64,000 nucleotides of DNA from Klebsiella sp. BIGb0407 (GCF_024807845.1 NZ_JANUEQ010000002.1:62001-126000), one strand, 5' to 3'; positions 6,645-16,288 are shown, numbered from the stretch's first letter. Notes: generated from the sequence alone by a model not told the origin. Made by a program: numbers and translations.

Positions 6645-9413
6645 ATGTCAATTCACTTTGCCCACCAACGGCTCAAGCCGCTGGCGTTTTTAGTGGCTCT
6701 CAGCACCACTTCCGCGTTTGCCCAGGATGTTACTTTTTCTTTGCCTGAACAGTCTCTGGCTGATTCAGTTGCCCAGATTAGCCGTCAGGGACAAATTAAT
6801 CTGCTGTATAACAAGGCACAATTGAATGGGTTACGCGCCCCTGCCCTGGCCGGCAATTACACTCCGCAAACCGCATTACAAAAAATACTCATCGGCAGTG
6901 GACTGGAGCTGGTCAGCGAAAATGGCGTATCGGTCATTCGCCCACAAAATATTAATCAGGGTACTTTGGTGCTGCCAACTACCCAGGTCTCAGGCATTAC
7001 TCAGGCCAATCCAAGTAACGATGTTATCTCTGCCCCGCAATATGTGACCGCCGAAGAGATCCGCCAGCGTAATACCGGCGATGGCAATATCACCGACTTG
7101 ATGAAAACTAACCCTGCGGTGCAGTTTGCTAACAGCGACAGCAACTCCATGAACCAGGGAGAAATTAAACCCTCGCGTATTTCTATCCACGGTTCCAGCA
7201 GCTATCAGAATGCCTACCGTCTGGATGGCGTCAGTTTTAACAACGATTTTGACCCGGCAGACAGCGGTTTAGGGGAAACCTCAACCCGCCTGAGCACCAG
7301 CGACCAGGGAATTTATATTGATAGCCGCCTTATCGACAGTATGTCGGTATATGACAACAATATTCCGGTTGAATTTGGTGGCTTTACTGGCGGAACCGTC
7401 GATGTTTCCAGCCGTCGCTGGCAGGGTGAAAACAGCGCTCACGCCTATTACCGCGTGACGCGTTCAGGCTGGAATCAGCTGTTTAATGACCCGGCACAAG
7501 GTATTGATAGCAGCAAAAACGACACCTCTAATCCGGCTCGCTTCCAGAATAAATATAACAAAGATGACTTTGGCGGCTGGTTTGAAGTGGGCGTAAGTGA
7601 AAACTCAGGCCTGGTATTCTCGGCTTCTCGGCGTAATTCAACGATACCGATGACGGTGACGGGTGGTGCCGGGCCAGTTTTCGATAGCAATAATATACCT
7701 GAACTGATTGAGTATGATTCAGGTACTAGAAAACAGCATCGTACCTCAGATAACTTCTTCCTGAAATATTCTCTTGATGTATCAGACAGAACTTCTGTTG
7801 ATTTATCAACAAATTACGCTTCCTATAAAAGTTATATGTTCTCTTCCAACGTAATGAATTCCGGATATGACTCCAAACATAACGGACTAGGCGTTACCGC
7901 GGTACTAAAACACAGATTTGATATTGGACAGCTTGAAGTCACCGCCAATACCCAGGATTTAAAAGACGACCGCAGTAATGATCAGAAATACGATCTGACG
8001 CTACGTGCCTTTGATGGTAACTGGCAGATGGTTGAGGCTAACAGCGGTGGTTTAGGTGACTTAACCTCAAAGCAAAAAAATAATAATCTCAAAACCGTGA
8101 TGCGTTTTGATGCCGTAGAAGATGGTTTAGGTCTGATTCATAGCCCAACCCTGGGCGGCGAGCTGGCCTATACCAAAGGAACTTATAAGCGCGACCACGA
8201 TTACTTCCGTTATACCTATCAAGGGACGCTCGAAAGAGATGATAATGACGATCTCATCTTTGAGGGCTCACTCAATGATATCACCCGTTTCCAGTCCGGC
8301 TCCTATTCCGCGGATTACACCAGCTATGCCCTGTTCCTCGACGATAATATTGAATATGGCAAACTGACTCTGCGCCCAGGTGTTCGTCTGGACAGGGATG
8401 ATTTTGTTAAGCAAACCAATATCGCACCGCGTTTATCCGGGGTTTATGACCTGTTTGGCGATGGCAGTACCCAGATTATCGGCGGGGTCAACCGCTACTA
8501 TGGCCGCTCCATGCTGACCTATGCCCTGTACGGTGCCCAGAATGACGGCATGCAAAACTGTATGGGTTGGGAGCAGGCGCCATGCTCTCTAGATCCCAAT
8601 AAAAACGAGTGGGATAATAAGAAAGATTACGAGGGAATGGACTCGCTGAAAACCCCGTATAACGATGAGTTAACCGCGGCATTGCAGCAAGAGATCCTCT
8701 CCACGACCTGGCGTTTGCAGTACGTTCATCGTGAAGGCTATGACGAAGTCAGGAATCGTACCAAATATAATAGCCGTGACATCGATAAACGTAGTATTCG
8801 TGTCTTTGATAACGGTGGCCGCAGTTCACACGATACCGTTACCCTGTCTGTCAGAAACAGTCAGCCGTGGGAATGGGCGCAGGCCTCCCATGTGATGAAT
8901 GCCGCTCTGACCTGGCAAGAGTCAAAAAGTAATACACCGAAAGATGCGGGCTATAGCTCCTTTGATCCTGCCAACCGCGTTAATCTGAATAAAGTCTGGT
9001 ATGACGGTAAGGTGATTGATGCCTCTAAGCTGCCCTCCACCAGCTTTAACTCACCATTTAAGTTCAACCTGGAACTGACCAGCGTCTGGGATAACTATGA
9101 CCTGACCTGGTATAACCGCCTGCAATGGTTTGGGGCGCGTAACCAGGCCGTGCGTTATGACAACTCTTACTACTCTGATGCTGAGAATGGTCAGATGCGT
9201 AAATACACCAAGCAACACTTCGGCAGCCGCTACACCTGGGATACCCGCCTGGGCTGGAAACCTGCTTTTGCCTATGGCTTCGGCTTCTCTGTTGAAGTGA
9301 ATAACGTTCTGAATAATAAGAATGTGGCTGACCGCTTTGTGTTTGAAGACCGCATCATCAGATCCTACGATCCGGGCCGTCAGTTCTGGCTGCAAGTGAA
9401 TTACGATCTGTAA
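6645..9413 (+). CDS. TonB-dependent outer-membrane receptor with STN signalling domain (FusA/YddB-like)
   Basis: A 922-residue receptor. Signal peptide is 1-26 (ending AFAQ). The STN domain follows at about 28-112 (FSLPEQSLADSVAQIS onward), then a plug (about 145-270, with ISIHGSSSYQNAYRLDG) and a 22-strand barrel. A likely extracellular loop holds two cysteines (CMGWEQAPC). The STN domain fits signalling through the upstream FecI/FecR pair. E. coli YddB, as I recall it, is shorter and lacks an STN domain. Downstream YddA- and PqqL-like genes point to import of an iron-containing protein such as a ferredoxin. A haem receptor is less likely because no HasA gene is present. RBS agaaagg precedes the ATG. 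Confidence 0.88.
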   Translation: MSIHFAHQRLKPLAFLVALSTTSAFAQDVTFSLPEQSLADSVAQISRQGQINLLYNKAQLNGLRAPALAGNYTPQTALQKILIGSGLELVSENGVSVIRPQNINQGTLVLPTTQVSGITQANPSNDVISAPQYVTAEEIRQRNTGDGNITDLMKTNPAVQFANSDSNSMNQGEIKPSRISIHGSSSYQNAYRLDGVSFNNDFDPADSGLGETSTRLSTSDQGIYIDSRLIDSMSVYDNNIPVEFGGFTGGTVDVSSRRWQGENSAHAYYRVTRSGWNQLFNDPAQGIDSSKNDTSNPARFQNKYNKDDFGGWFEVGVSENSGLVFSASRRNSTIPMTVTGGAGPVFDSNNIPELIEYDSGTRKQHRTSDNFFLKYSLDVSDRTSVDLSTNYASYKSYMFSSNVMNSGYDSKHNGLGVTAVLKHRFDIGQLEVTANTQDLKDDRSNDQKYDLTLRAFDGNWQMVEANSGGLGDLTSKQKNNNLKTVMRFDAVEDGLGLIHSPTLGGELAYTKGTYKRDHDYFRYTYQGTLERDDNDDLIFEGSLNDITRFQSGSYSADYTSYALFLDDNIEYGKLTLRPGVRLDRDDFVKQTNIAPRLSGVYDLFGDGSTQIIGGVNRYYGRSMLTYALYGAQNDGMQNCMGWEQAPCSLDPNKNEWDNKKDYEGMDSLKTPYNDELTAALQQEILSTTWRLQYVHREGYDEVRNRTKYNSRDIDKRSIRVFDNGGRSSHDTVTLSVRNSQPWEWAQASHVMNAALTWQESKSNTPKDAGYSSFDPANRVNLNKVWYDGKVIDASKLPSTSFNSPFKFNLELTSVWDNYDLTWYNRLQWFGARNQAVRYDNSYYSDAENGQMRKYTKQHFGSRYTWDTRLGWKPAFAYGFGFSVEVNNVLNNKNVADRFVFEDRIIRSYDPGRQFWLQVNYDL

Positions 9414-9430
9414 ATTTAGCGTTAAAAAGT

Positions 9431-9469
9431 CGTCCTGTTTCGAGTGCCCCCAGCGCTTGGGGCAGGACG
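9431..9469 (+). terminator. Intercistronic hairpin after receptor gene
   Basis: Outer arms cgtcct/aggacg and inner arms gcccc/ggggc form a strong stem-loop between the receptor and the ABC transporter gene. No T-run follows. It probably lowers read-through or stabilises receptor mRNA, so that the receptor is made in excess over the downstream proteins. Confidence 0.55.
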
Positions 9470-9514
9470 GCTCCCCCTGATGTGAGCAACCAGAATAAGA
9501 TAACTATTAATGTC

Positions 9515-11221
9515 ATGAAGACACTGAAACAATTTTACTATTTAGTTAAACCTTTTTTAGGGCAGCGTGCTGCCCTTTACTGTTGGGCTTTGCTTATTGC
9601 TTCTCTGACCCTGACGCTGTCATCGGTCTGGTTCAATGTGCAAATGAATATGTGGAACGGTGATTTCTATAACGCACTGCAAAAATTAGACGGCCAGGCG
9701 TTATACGGTTTATTACAGCATTTTGTGGTCCTGGTCAGTGGGCTGATCTTTGTCGTGGTGATGGGCAACTATCTTAAACAGATGCTGATCATTCGCTGGC
9801 GTAAAGGCATGACCGAGCAAGTTCTGACGCGCTGGCTCTCACCCCATAGCAAACATTATATGCTGCGCTTAACCTCCCAGGAGCCTGATAATCCGGACCA
9901 GCGTATTGCCGAAGATGTGCGGCTTTTAATTGAGTCGACGCTGAATCTGCTGGTGACCTTCCTGCATTCCGTCCTGACATTAATTTCATTTGCCGCCATT
10001 CTCTGGACCCTTTCCGGCAGCCTGAGCTTTGAGTTCGCCGGCAGCACCTGGACGATTGCCGGCTATATGTTCTGGGCCTGTATTATTTACACCCTTGTCG
10101 GTATTGCGCTGACTCAGTGGATTGGTTACCCGCTGCGCCGCCTGCATATGGACAAGCAACGTCGTGAAGCCAACTACCGTAGTCAGCTGATTAATTGTCG
10201 CCAGCATGGAGATGCGATTGCCGGGCAACGGGGTGAATCTCAGGATACCAGAGAGCTAATGCTGCGTTTTAGCGAGATTGTCAAAAACTGGAATCAGCTC
10301 ATTCGCAATGAGCGCAACCTGTCGTTTTATACCGTTGGTTATCAGCAAGTGACCGCCCTGGCGCCGGTGCTGTTAGCTTTGCCCAAATTTCTTACCGGAG
10401 AAATTATGTTAGGTGGCCTGATGCAGCTTCGTCAGGCCTTTAGCAGTGTCGCAACCTCATTAGGCTGGTTTATTTTCGCCTATAAAGAGATTGCCGCCTG
10501 GCAGGCCACGGTATCCCGTCTCTATAATTTTGTCGTGTTATTAGAAAACGATAACCCGGCTAAAGCAGAAGTGACTGACAATAAAACGCCTCTCAGTGCC
10601 TCAATCAGTGTGACATCCGCCGATAATAGCTGCCTGATTGATAAGGTCAGCCTGAAAGTTGAAGCTGGCGAATTACTGCTTATTTCAGGTCGTTCGGGTA
10701 TCGGTAAATCAACATTATTACGTACCCTCAGCGGTCACTGGCCTTATTTTAGCGGCGATATTACGCGCACCGCCGACCTGATGTGGGTGCCACAGCGCCT
10801 TTATTTACCGGTTAGCCGTCTCGATAACTTGCTGACCTATCCGCGCGATGCCTCGCAATTCAGTGAGAGTGATTTGCACCGGGCACTCAGCCAGGTGGGA
10901 TTAGAAAAACTTTATTATCAGCTCAGCCTGGAAACTGACTGGAGCAATCGCTTATCCGGAGGGGAACAACAACGCGTGATGTTTGCCCGTCTGCTGCTTA
11001 ACCGCCCTAAATTACTGTTGCTGGATGAGACTACCTCGGCCCTGGATGAAACCAGCGCCCTGGAACTCTTACAGAAACTCAAAACGGAATTACGCGATAG
11101 CGCGATTGTTTTAGTCAGCCATCAGAGCTTCCTGTCGTCACTAGCCGAAAGCAAGCTACGTCTTGGCGACACGCCTGACTCCCCTCTCTTACTCTCAGGA
11201 ACACCTGAATATGTTTCGTAA
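9515..11221 (+). CDS. yddA: YddA/FusD-type ABC transporter (fused permease and ATPase)
   Basis: A 568-residue inner-membrane half-transporter of the SbmA/BacA-YddA class. The N-terminal membrane domain (about 1-330) has the family pattern WNGDFYNALQ and NPDQRIAEDVRLL. The C-terminal ATPase has Walker A SGRSGIGKST, signature LSGGEQQR and Walker B LLLLDETTSALD. E. coli YddA has about 560 residues. An alternative GTG start at 9482 would add 11 residues; the ATG at 9515 gives the usual N-terminus and neither has a strong ribosome site. The stop overlaps the protease gene by 11 bases. Role by analogy with FusD: moving processed cargo or peptide across the inner membrane, or exporting it. Confidence 0.87.
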   Translation: MKTLKQFYYLVKPFLGQRAALYCWALLIASLTLTLSSVWFNVQMNMWNGDFYNALQKLDGQALYGLLQHFVVLVSGLIFVVVMGNYLKQMLIIRWRKGMTEQVLTRWLSPHSKHYMLRLTSQEPDNPDQRIAEDVRLLIESTLNLLVTFLHSVLTLISFAAILWTLSGSLSFEFAGSTWTIAGYMFWACIIYTLVGIALTQWIGYPLRRLHMDKQRREANYRSQLINCRQHGDAIAGQRGESQDTRELMLRFSEIVKNWNQLIRNERNLSFYTVGYQQVTALAPVLLALPKFLTGEIMLGGLMQLRQAFSSVATSLGWFIFAYKEIAAWQATVSRLYNFVVLLENDNPAKAEVTDNKTPLSASISVTSADNSCLIDKVSLKVEAGELLLISGRSGIGKSTLLRTLSGHWPYFSGDITRTADLMWVPQRLYLPVSRLDNLLTYPRDASQFSESDLHRALSQVGLEKLYYQLSLETDWSNRLSGGEQQRVMFARLLLNRPKLLLLDETTSALDETSALELLQKLKTELRDSAIVLVSHQSFLSSLAESKLRLGDTPDSPLLLSGTPEYVS

Positions 11222-14006
11222 ACTTATCGTCCTTACTGTCAGTGGATTTATGCTGGTCGGCTGCGCGACTCATCCCACCGCGTCCTCTGAGGCCGGGAAA
11301 AATACTTTGCTGCCAGTACGCAGCAATCTGCAACATTTCACCCTCGATAACGGGCTACAAGTCTATTTACTACAGCGTAGTCAGCCGGGCGTGGAACTAC
11401 GTTTGCTGGTGAAAAGCGGCTCGGTTCAGGAAAATGAACAGCAGTTGGGACTCGCCCACTTTACCGAACATATGGCCTTTAAAGGGACACAACATTTCCC
11501 GGGCACCAGCGGTTTCCGACAGCTGGAACAGCAAGGCTTTAAACTGGGCAGTCATGTCAATGCGGTTACCAGTCTGAACTCAACCTTGTATCAATTATCG
11601 CTACCTGAAGCCACCGCTGCGCAAGTTGCGACCGGCCTGCAAGTAATGTCTGACTGGGCATCGCATATTAGTTTCGATAAAGAGGCTTTTGAGAAAGAGC
11701 GTCCGGTGATTGTTGAAGAGTGGCGTCTACGCCAGGGGATGGGCTACCGTATTAATGATAGTCTGGAAAAACTACGCTATCACGGCAGTCGCTATGCCGA
11801 GCGTAATCCTATCGGTTCTTTAGATATTGTGCGAGAAGCGCCGATTGAACAGGCGATCGCCTACTATCAAACCTGGTATCAGCCACAGCGTATGGCTCTG
11901 GTGGTGATTGGTGATTTTAATACGACTGCAGTACGTAAAGATATCGACACCCTGTTTGCTTCAGCTCCCGCGAAAAACCCAGCACAAGATGATGCCCAGT
12001 GGAAAAAATTCAACCACTCAACTCAGCTGTTAGTACAACCGGTTTTCGATAAAGAGCAAGGACAGCGCTTTGTGCAATTTGCGCTGCAAAAAGATGTTTC
12101 AGCCCCGTTAAATACCCGTCAGGGGCAATATGATGACTTAATGGATAGCCTGTGGTTAGCCATTTTAAATCAACGCTTCTCGGTCCTGGTGGATAATGGT
12201 GTTCTGCCAGCTATCAGTATTAATGAACAGGGATCGATGCTCGACGATCGTCGCCTGCAACAGCTAATGATAATCCATCCGAAAGGGGATGATTATCGCG
12301 GTGCGACACAGGTTCTGTTCACCGAACTCCAGCGTATGGCGACAGAACCCGCTACCCAGCAGGAACTGGACGATGTCAGACAAGCGATGCTGAAAAAACT
12401 GAGTCAGCAAGCAGCAACAGAACAACGTTACGGCAATGACTATCTGGCCGGTCAGCTCACCACGGCTCTGGAACTTGATATGCCGCTGTGGAATAAACGT
12501 CAGCAGTTAGATACCACCTGGCAGTTGCTTAAAAACGTTAAACCTCAGGACTTACAGCAACATGTCGCCACATTCTTAAATGTCGCCTCTCCGCGCCTGG
12601 CACTGATTGGCCCGGATAGCGATGCTGCGAAATCAGACAGTAATGCCTTTACCAGCCAGTGGCAGCAGGCGCGTAAAAGTTCACCGGGTCCCTTCACCAG
12701 TCGTTCGCAAACCATCAGTTTGCAGTTACCTCGCCCGGCAAAAGGGAGTATCACCGCTCAAAGCACGCTTCCGATCGATAAAACCGAACAGTGGCAATTA
12801 AGCAATGGTATTAAAGTCATTGTTAAAGCAGACAAAAGCTTAAAAGAAGATGTTCAGCTTAAACTACAACTGCCGGGTGGACGTTCATTAGAAACTGCGC
12901 AAACAGCGGGCTTGACCGATTGGGCACTCAAGTTGCCAGAAAGTAGCGGTTATGGTGAATATAGCGCACGTGAGCTGGCTTTGCTGGCGAAGCAAAATCA
13001 AATATCTCTGCGTCCTTATAGTGAATTACTTAACCATGGTTTCCGGATAAAAACACCAGCGGATAATCTCGAGACAACAATGCAACTGCTGTACCTCAAA
13101 CTGACCGCGCCACAATTTAGCGGTGAGAAACTGGAGCAGCAAAAAGAGGCCTTTGCTCTGAGCCAGTCCAAGGTTCCGGTTGAGCGTACCTTCCTCGATA
13201 ATATCAACAAACAGAGCTATAACCATGGCGAACTGCTGGTGATTAACCCCGAGGGCGGCTGGCGTAACTTCACGGCTCAGCAATTGCAACAGGCTAACCG
13301 CCAGTTACTGACCTCTACCGCGGATATGACCCTGGTGATCAGTGGTGCGGTCAATAGTCGTGATTTAAAACCGCTGCTGGAACAATGGGTCGCGTCACTA
13401 CCCGCTGAAAATAGTGGTCTTGCCTGGCGTGACCAAGGGATTACCCCCAAAATGTCGACGATGAATCATCGCTACCCGATCAGTAGCAGTGATAAGAGCA
13501 TGGTCAGCCTGCAATATTCTGCTCCGGCGCAGTGGTCACAGAAAGATCAGCTAGCCTTACAGCTACTGGATACCATTGTGAGTCAGCGCTTACGTTCTGA
13601 ATTACGTGAAAAAGCCAGCGGGATCTATGCTCTGGGCTTCTCGCAGATGCTGGTGAAAAAACCAAGCCCTTACTACCTGGCGCGGCTGAATTTCACCACC
13701 TCACCGGAGCGTAGCGAAGAGTTAACGCAAATCGCTCAGAAAACATTGCAGCAAATGAGTCAGTCGGGCGTTAATGAAAAAGAGCTCTCCGAGGCAAAAA
13801 ATATGTGGCAGACGGAAAATGCTCAGGGAATGGACGGTTCCGGTTACTGGACTGAAGCCCTGGCACAAATTGCCTCTGATGACGGTCAGTATCAGCGCCT
13901 GAATCAAGAAAATACGATTATCAGTCAGCTAACCACTCAGGATATTAGCGCTCTGGCTAAACAGTATTTAGGTAAGAATCAGAAAGTATTTACCATGACG
14001 CCTTAA
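11211..14006 (+). CDS. pqqL: PqqL/FusC-type periplasmic M16 zinc protease
   Basis: A 931-residue M16 peptidase, the same length as E. coli PqqL. The N-terminus is a lipoprotein signal with lipobox LVGC (Cys18), so it is probably membrane-tethered in the periplasm. The inverted zinc motif HxxEH is HFTEH at 83-87, with the third ligand in the glutamate-rich stretch at 161-170 (ERPVIVEEW). A second, inactive M16 half follows from about residue 530. FusC in Pectobacterium cuts imported ferredoxin to release iron; E. coli PqqL sits with YddA and YddB. The gene closes the operon. A strong terminator lies 68 bases after the stop. It has no link to PQQ synthesis despite the name. Confidence 0.93.
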   Translation: MFRKLIVLTVSGFMLVGCATHPTASSEAGKNTLLPVRSNLQHFTLDNGLQVYLLQRSQPGVELRLLVKSGSVQENEQQLGLAHFTEHMAFKGTQHFPGTSGFRQLEQQGFKLGSHVNAVTSLNSTLYQLSLPEATAAQVATGLQVMSDWASHISFDKEAFEKERPVIVEEWRLRQGMGYRINDSLEKLRYHGSRYAERNPIGSLDIVREAPIEQAIAYYQTWYQPQRMALVVIGDFNTTAVRKDIDTLFASAPAKNPAQDDAQWKKFNHSTQLLVQPVFDKEQGQRFVQFALQKDVSAPLNTRQGQYDDLMDSLWLAILNQRFSVLVDNGVLPAISINEQGSMLDDRRLQQLMIIHPKGDDYRGATQVLFTELQRMATEPATQQELDDVRQAMLKKLSQQAATEQRYGNDYLAGQLTTALELDMPLWNKRQQLDTTWQLLKNVKPQDLQQHVATFLNVASPRLALIGPDSDAAKSDSNAFTSQWQQARKSSPGPFTSRSQTISLQLPRPAKGSITAQSTLPIDKTEQWQLSNGIKVIVKADKSLKEDVQLKLQLPGGRSLETAQTAGLTDWALKLPESSGYGEYSARELALLAKQNQISLRPYSELLNHGFRIKTPADNLETTMQLLYLKLTAPQFSGEKLEQQKEAFALSQSKVPVERTFLDNINKQSYNHGELLVINPEGGWRNFTAQQLQQANRQLLTSTADMTLVISGAVNSRDLKPLLEQWVASLPAENSGLAWRDQGITPKMSTMNHRYPISSSDKSMVSLQYSAPAQWSQKDQLALQLLDTIVSQRLRSELREKASGIYALGFSQMLVKKPSPYYLARLNFTTSPERSEELTQIAQKTLQQMSQSGVNEKELSEAKNMWQTENAQGMDGSGYWTEALAQIASDDGQYQRLNQENTIISQLTTQDISALAKQYLGKNQKVFTMTP

Positions 14007-14073
14007 GTCACAGAGAAATAAGTGCTTACTAACTTTTAGTCAGTCGCAGAGGTTTTTAGAGACAATAAAGACC

Positions 14074-14100
14074 AAAAAGGCTCCTTTCGGAGCCTTTTTT
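14074..14100. terminator. Bidirectional intrinsic terminator, pqqL/emrE
   Basis: Stem ggctcc/ggagcc with loop tttc is flanked by an A-tract on the left and a T-tract on the right, so it can stop transcription from both the protease operon and the convergent emrE gene. The emrE stop codon lies at its right edge. Confidence 0.9.
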
Positions 14101-14431
14101 AGTGAACGGTACTTTTTGATAACAAATTGATAATCAGGACGCCAATACAGATAAAAGTAATACCAATGATGGCTGGAAGATCAAGTTTCTGCCCGCTGAT
14201 TAGCCAGCCCGCCAGGCTAATCAGTACAATCCCGATGCCAGACCAAATCGCATAAGCAATGCCGGTGGGTATATGGCTCAGCACCTGCGATAGCATGTAA
14301 AACGAAACGCCATAAAGCGCTAACGAGCCAAGGGTAAACCAAAGTTTTGTGAACCCTTCCGAAAACCTGAGCAAGGTAGTCGCAATCACTTCGGTGACAA
14401 TCGCTATGCCTAAAAAAATGTATGGATTCAT
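14099..14431 (-). CDS. emrE: Small multidrug resistance transporter EmrE
   Basis: A 110-residue four-helix SMR transporter that exchanges protons for cationic drugs and dyes. It begins MNPYIFLG like E. coli EmrE, keeps the essential Glu14 in helix 1, the GIAYAIWSG motif in helix 3 and the ending LLSKSTVH. The start at 14431 gives exactly the family length; the longer frame upstream adds unrelated residues. It is convergent with the protease operon and shares its terminator. It is not obviously co-transcribed with the oxidoreductase gene 126 bases upstream. Confidence 0.95.
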   Translation of the reverse strand: MNPYIFLGIAIVTEVIATTLLRFSEGFTKLWFTLGSLALYGVSFYMLSQVLSHIPTGIAYAIWSGIGIVLISLAGWLISGQKLDLPAIIGITFICIGVLIINLLSKSTVH

Positions 14432-14557
14432 TAATCTATCTCTGATAAGTACGTTACCTGTCGGCGATGAAGGCATTTTACTCGATTCTTTGCAGATTAA
14501 AATGACAGAGATACTGAGCTGCCTCTCGTCCAGTTCCACCTTGTCCGCCCGGAAGAA

Positions 14558-15187
14558 TTAAACGTGATTGGCCCCTTCCAGCGCAGCCCTTAATTCACCT
14601 TCCGTCATCCGCACACAATAAGAAGGCATTCCTCGCTGGAAGCGCCAGCCTTCTGAAAGTGAACCTGCATCAACCGCATCAAATCCAAATTCGTCGTATA
14701 ACCTGCGAACCGTATTTTTTATTTCCAGGTCATCGCCTGCCAGCGGCAATGCCCGGCGCTGGGGATCTCCTGCTGGCAAGCCGTCGTTTTCAAGATCTGT
14801 CATCTGAATCGCATTGAATGCTTTGGTTATTTTCGATTCAGGAAGGAAACTTGCAAGATACTCACTGGTGGTCGTGGTCTGGTTATCCAGCTTAGCCACC
14901 TGCCCGTCACGTTCAGGATAATAATTCACCGCATCTATCAGCGGTTTTCCAGCAAGCTCAGCTGCCGGTAGTTGTCCGATAGCCGTCAGCGGTACGGCAA
15001 TTACCACAATATCGCCATAAAGAGCCGCCTCAGTCGCGGTGCCGATTTCACAGCCAATCATCGGCTTAAGGCTGAACAAGGTTTGCGGCCCACGCGAATT
15101 ACTCAGCATAACCTGATGCCCGGCTTGTATTGCCAGTTTAGCTATCGCCCGACCAACAAATCCTGCGCCAATAATGCCTATTTTCAT
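14558..15187 (-). CDS. NADP-dependent oxidoreductase, F420-binding-like family
   Basis: A 209-residue Rossmann-fold protein with the dinucleotide motif GIIGAGFVGRAIA at the N-terminus and a second conserved stretch DIVVIAVPL near residue 65. The fold matches the NADP-oxidoreductase/coenzyme F420-dependent family (small NAD(P)-binding reductases common in proteobacteria that lack F420). The ATG at 15187 has AAGGTGAG six bases upstream and is preferred to a GTG three codons earlier. It is divergent from a LysR-type gene with a 105-bp shared control region, so it is probably that regulator's target. Substrate unknown. Confidence 0.82.
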   Translation of the reverse strand: MKIGIIGAGFVGRAIAKLAIQAGHQVMLSNSRGPQTLFSLKPMIGCEIGTATEAALYGDIVVIAVPLTAIGQLPAAELAGKPLIDAVNYYPERDGQVAKLDNQTTTTSEYLASFLPESKITKAFNAIQMTDLENDGLPAGDPQRRALPLAGDDLEIKNTVRRLYDEFGFDAVDAGSLSEGWRFQRGMPSYCVRMTEGELRAALEGANHV

Positions 15188-15292
15188 GATTCTCACCTTT
15201 CATTTTGCTGTTGAAAGGTTAAGAATAATTGCACACTAATTATTGATAAATTCTCTTAAGAGACACAGATAAACAACAAATAAGAGGGAATC

Positions 15293-16180
15293 ATGGATCG
15301 CTTAACCAGTATGAATGTCTTTGTCAGAACCGCCGATCTGGGTTCCTTCGCCGCTGCGGCTGAGGCATTGCGAATTTCGCCGCAAATGGTGGCAAAACAT
15401 ATTGCCCGGCTCGAATCAAGGCTGGGTACCCCCCTGATTAACCGCACCACGCGTCGTCAGCACCTTACCGACATCGGGCGGAGTTATTATGAACGCTGTA
15501 AAATTGTGCTTTCAGAAGCAGAGGCCGCGGACGCCATTGCGCTGGAAATGAAGGCTTCACCTTCCGGTACCTTACGGGTGAATGCCCCGGTGACCTTCGG
15601 GAGTTCATCGCTGGCCCCCTTTATTACCCATTATCTGGCCGAATTCCCACAGACTCAGATTGAGCTTACGCTGAGCGACAGGAGAGTCGACCCGCTTGAG
15701 GAGGGATATGAAGTTATCCTGCGTATCGGCGAACTCAGTGACAGCCAGATGATTGCCTATCCGCTGCGGCCCTACCGGCTGATTGCCTGCGCTTCACCGG
15801 ATTATCTTGCGCAGAATGGAATACCGAAAACCCCTGCCGATCTGGCCACCCATTCCTGTCTGGTTTACGGTATCTGGTCACCTCAGGCCCCCTGTCGCTG
15901 GCAATTTCAGCAGGACGGTAAAGTACAGGAAATTCATCCTGAGGGTCGCCTGCGTTCCAATGACTGGCGGGCCCTGCTGCATGCTGCCGTGAGTGGATAT
16001 GGTGTCACACTTGGCCCGGAAGATGTGCTGAGTGAAGAGATAGGTGCCGGGCGTCTGGTACAAGTATTACCTGACTACGAGGGGCCTTCACGACCGATGC
16101 ATCTGCTGACGCCAGCCGGATTACGGCAAACGGTGAAAATCCGTAGTTTTATTCAGGCGGTGAGACAGGCATTTGGCTGA
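15293..16180 (+). CDS. LysR-family transcriptional regulator
   Basis: A 295-residue LysR regulator. The winged helix-turn-helix lies at about residues 1-60 (FVRTADLGSFAAAAEAL, ISPQMVAKHIARLE) and the periplasmic-binding-like effector domain at about 88-290. It is close in pattern to the DsdC/AaeR-like group that often flanks NADP-dependent reductases. It is divergent from the NADP-oxidoreductase gene, which it probably controls. The effector is unknown. Confidence 0.9.
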   Translation: MDRLTSMNVFVRTADLGSFAAAAEALRISPQMVAKHIARLESRLGTPLINRTTRRQHLTDIGRSYYERCKIVLSEAEAADAIALEMKASPSGTLRVNAPVTFGSSSLAPFITHYLAEFPQTQIELTLSDRRVDPLEEGYEVILRIGELSDSQMIAYPLRPYRLIACASPDYLAQNGIPKTPADLATHSCLVYGIWSPQAPCRWQFQQDGKVQEIHPEGRLRSNDWRALLHAAVSGYGVTLGPEDVLSEEIGAGRLVQVLPDYEGPSRPMHLLTPAGLRQTVKIRSFIQAVRQAFG

Positions 16181-16189
16181 TTATCGGGT

Positions 16190-16250
16190 ATTAATGATTA
16201 TTTAATCCTTTATGCTGTTAAATATTAAACAGGTTAAGATAATCATTAAT
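16190..16250. promoter_or_regulatory. Perfect 12-bp inverted repeat upstream of yicN
   Basis: The arms attaatgattat (16190-16201) and ataatcattaat (16239-16250) are exact complements separated by 37 bases. They lie in the 108-bp gap before yicN. They could be two half-sites of one operator or the foot of a hairpin; the AT-rich arms would make a weak terminator. Confidence 0.45.
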
Positions 16251-16288
16251 GAACAAAAACGCAGACTAAGGAACAGGTACCCGAACCC

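Noticed and set aside
6645-9413. Reading the STN receptor as the haem receptor HasR with a HasI/HasS pair
   Set aside because: No HasA haemophore or HasDE secretion genes are present, while YddA- and PqqL-type genes follow directly; the protein-import reading fits better.
11211-14006. PQQ biosynthesis role implied by the name pqqL
   Set aside because: No pqqABCDE genes are present; the M16 protease lies with receptor and ABC genes of protein import.
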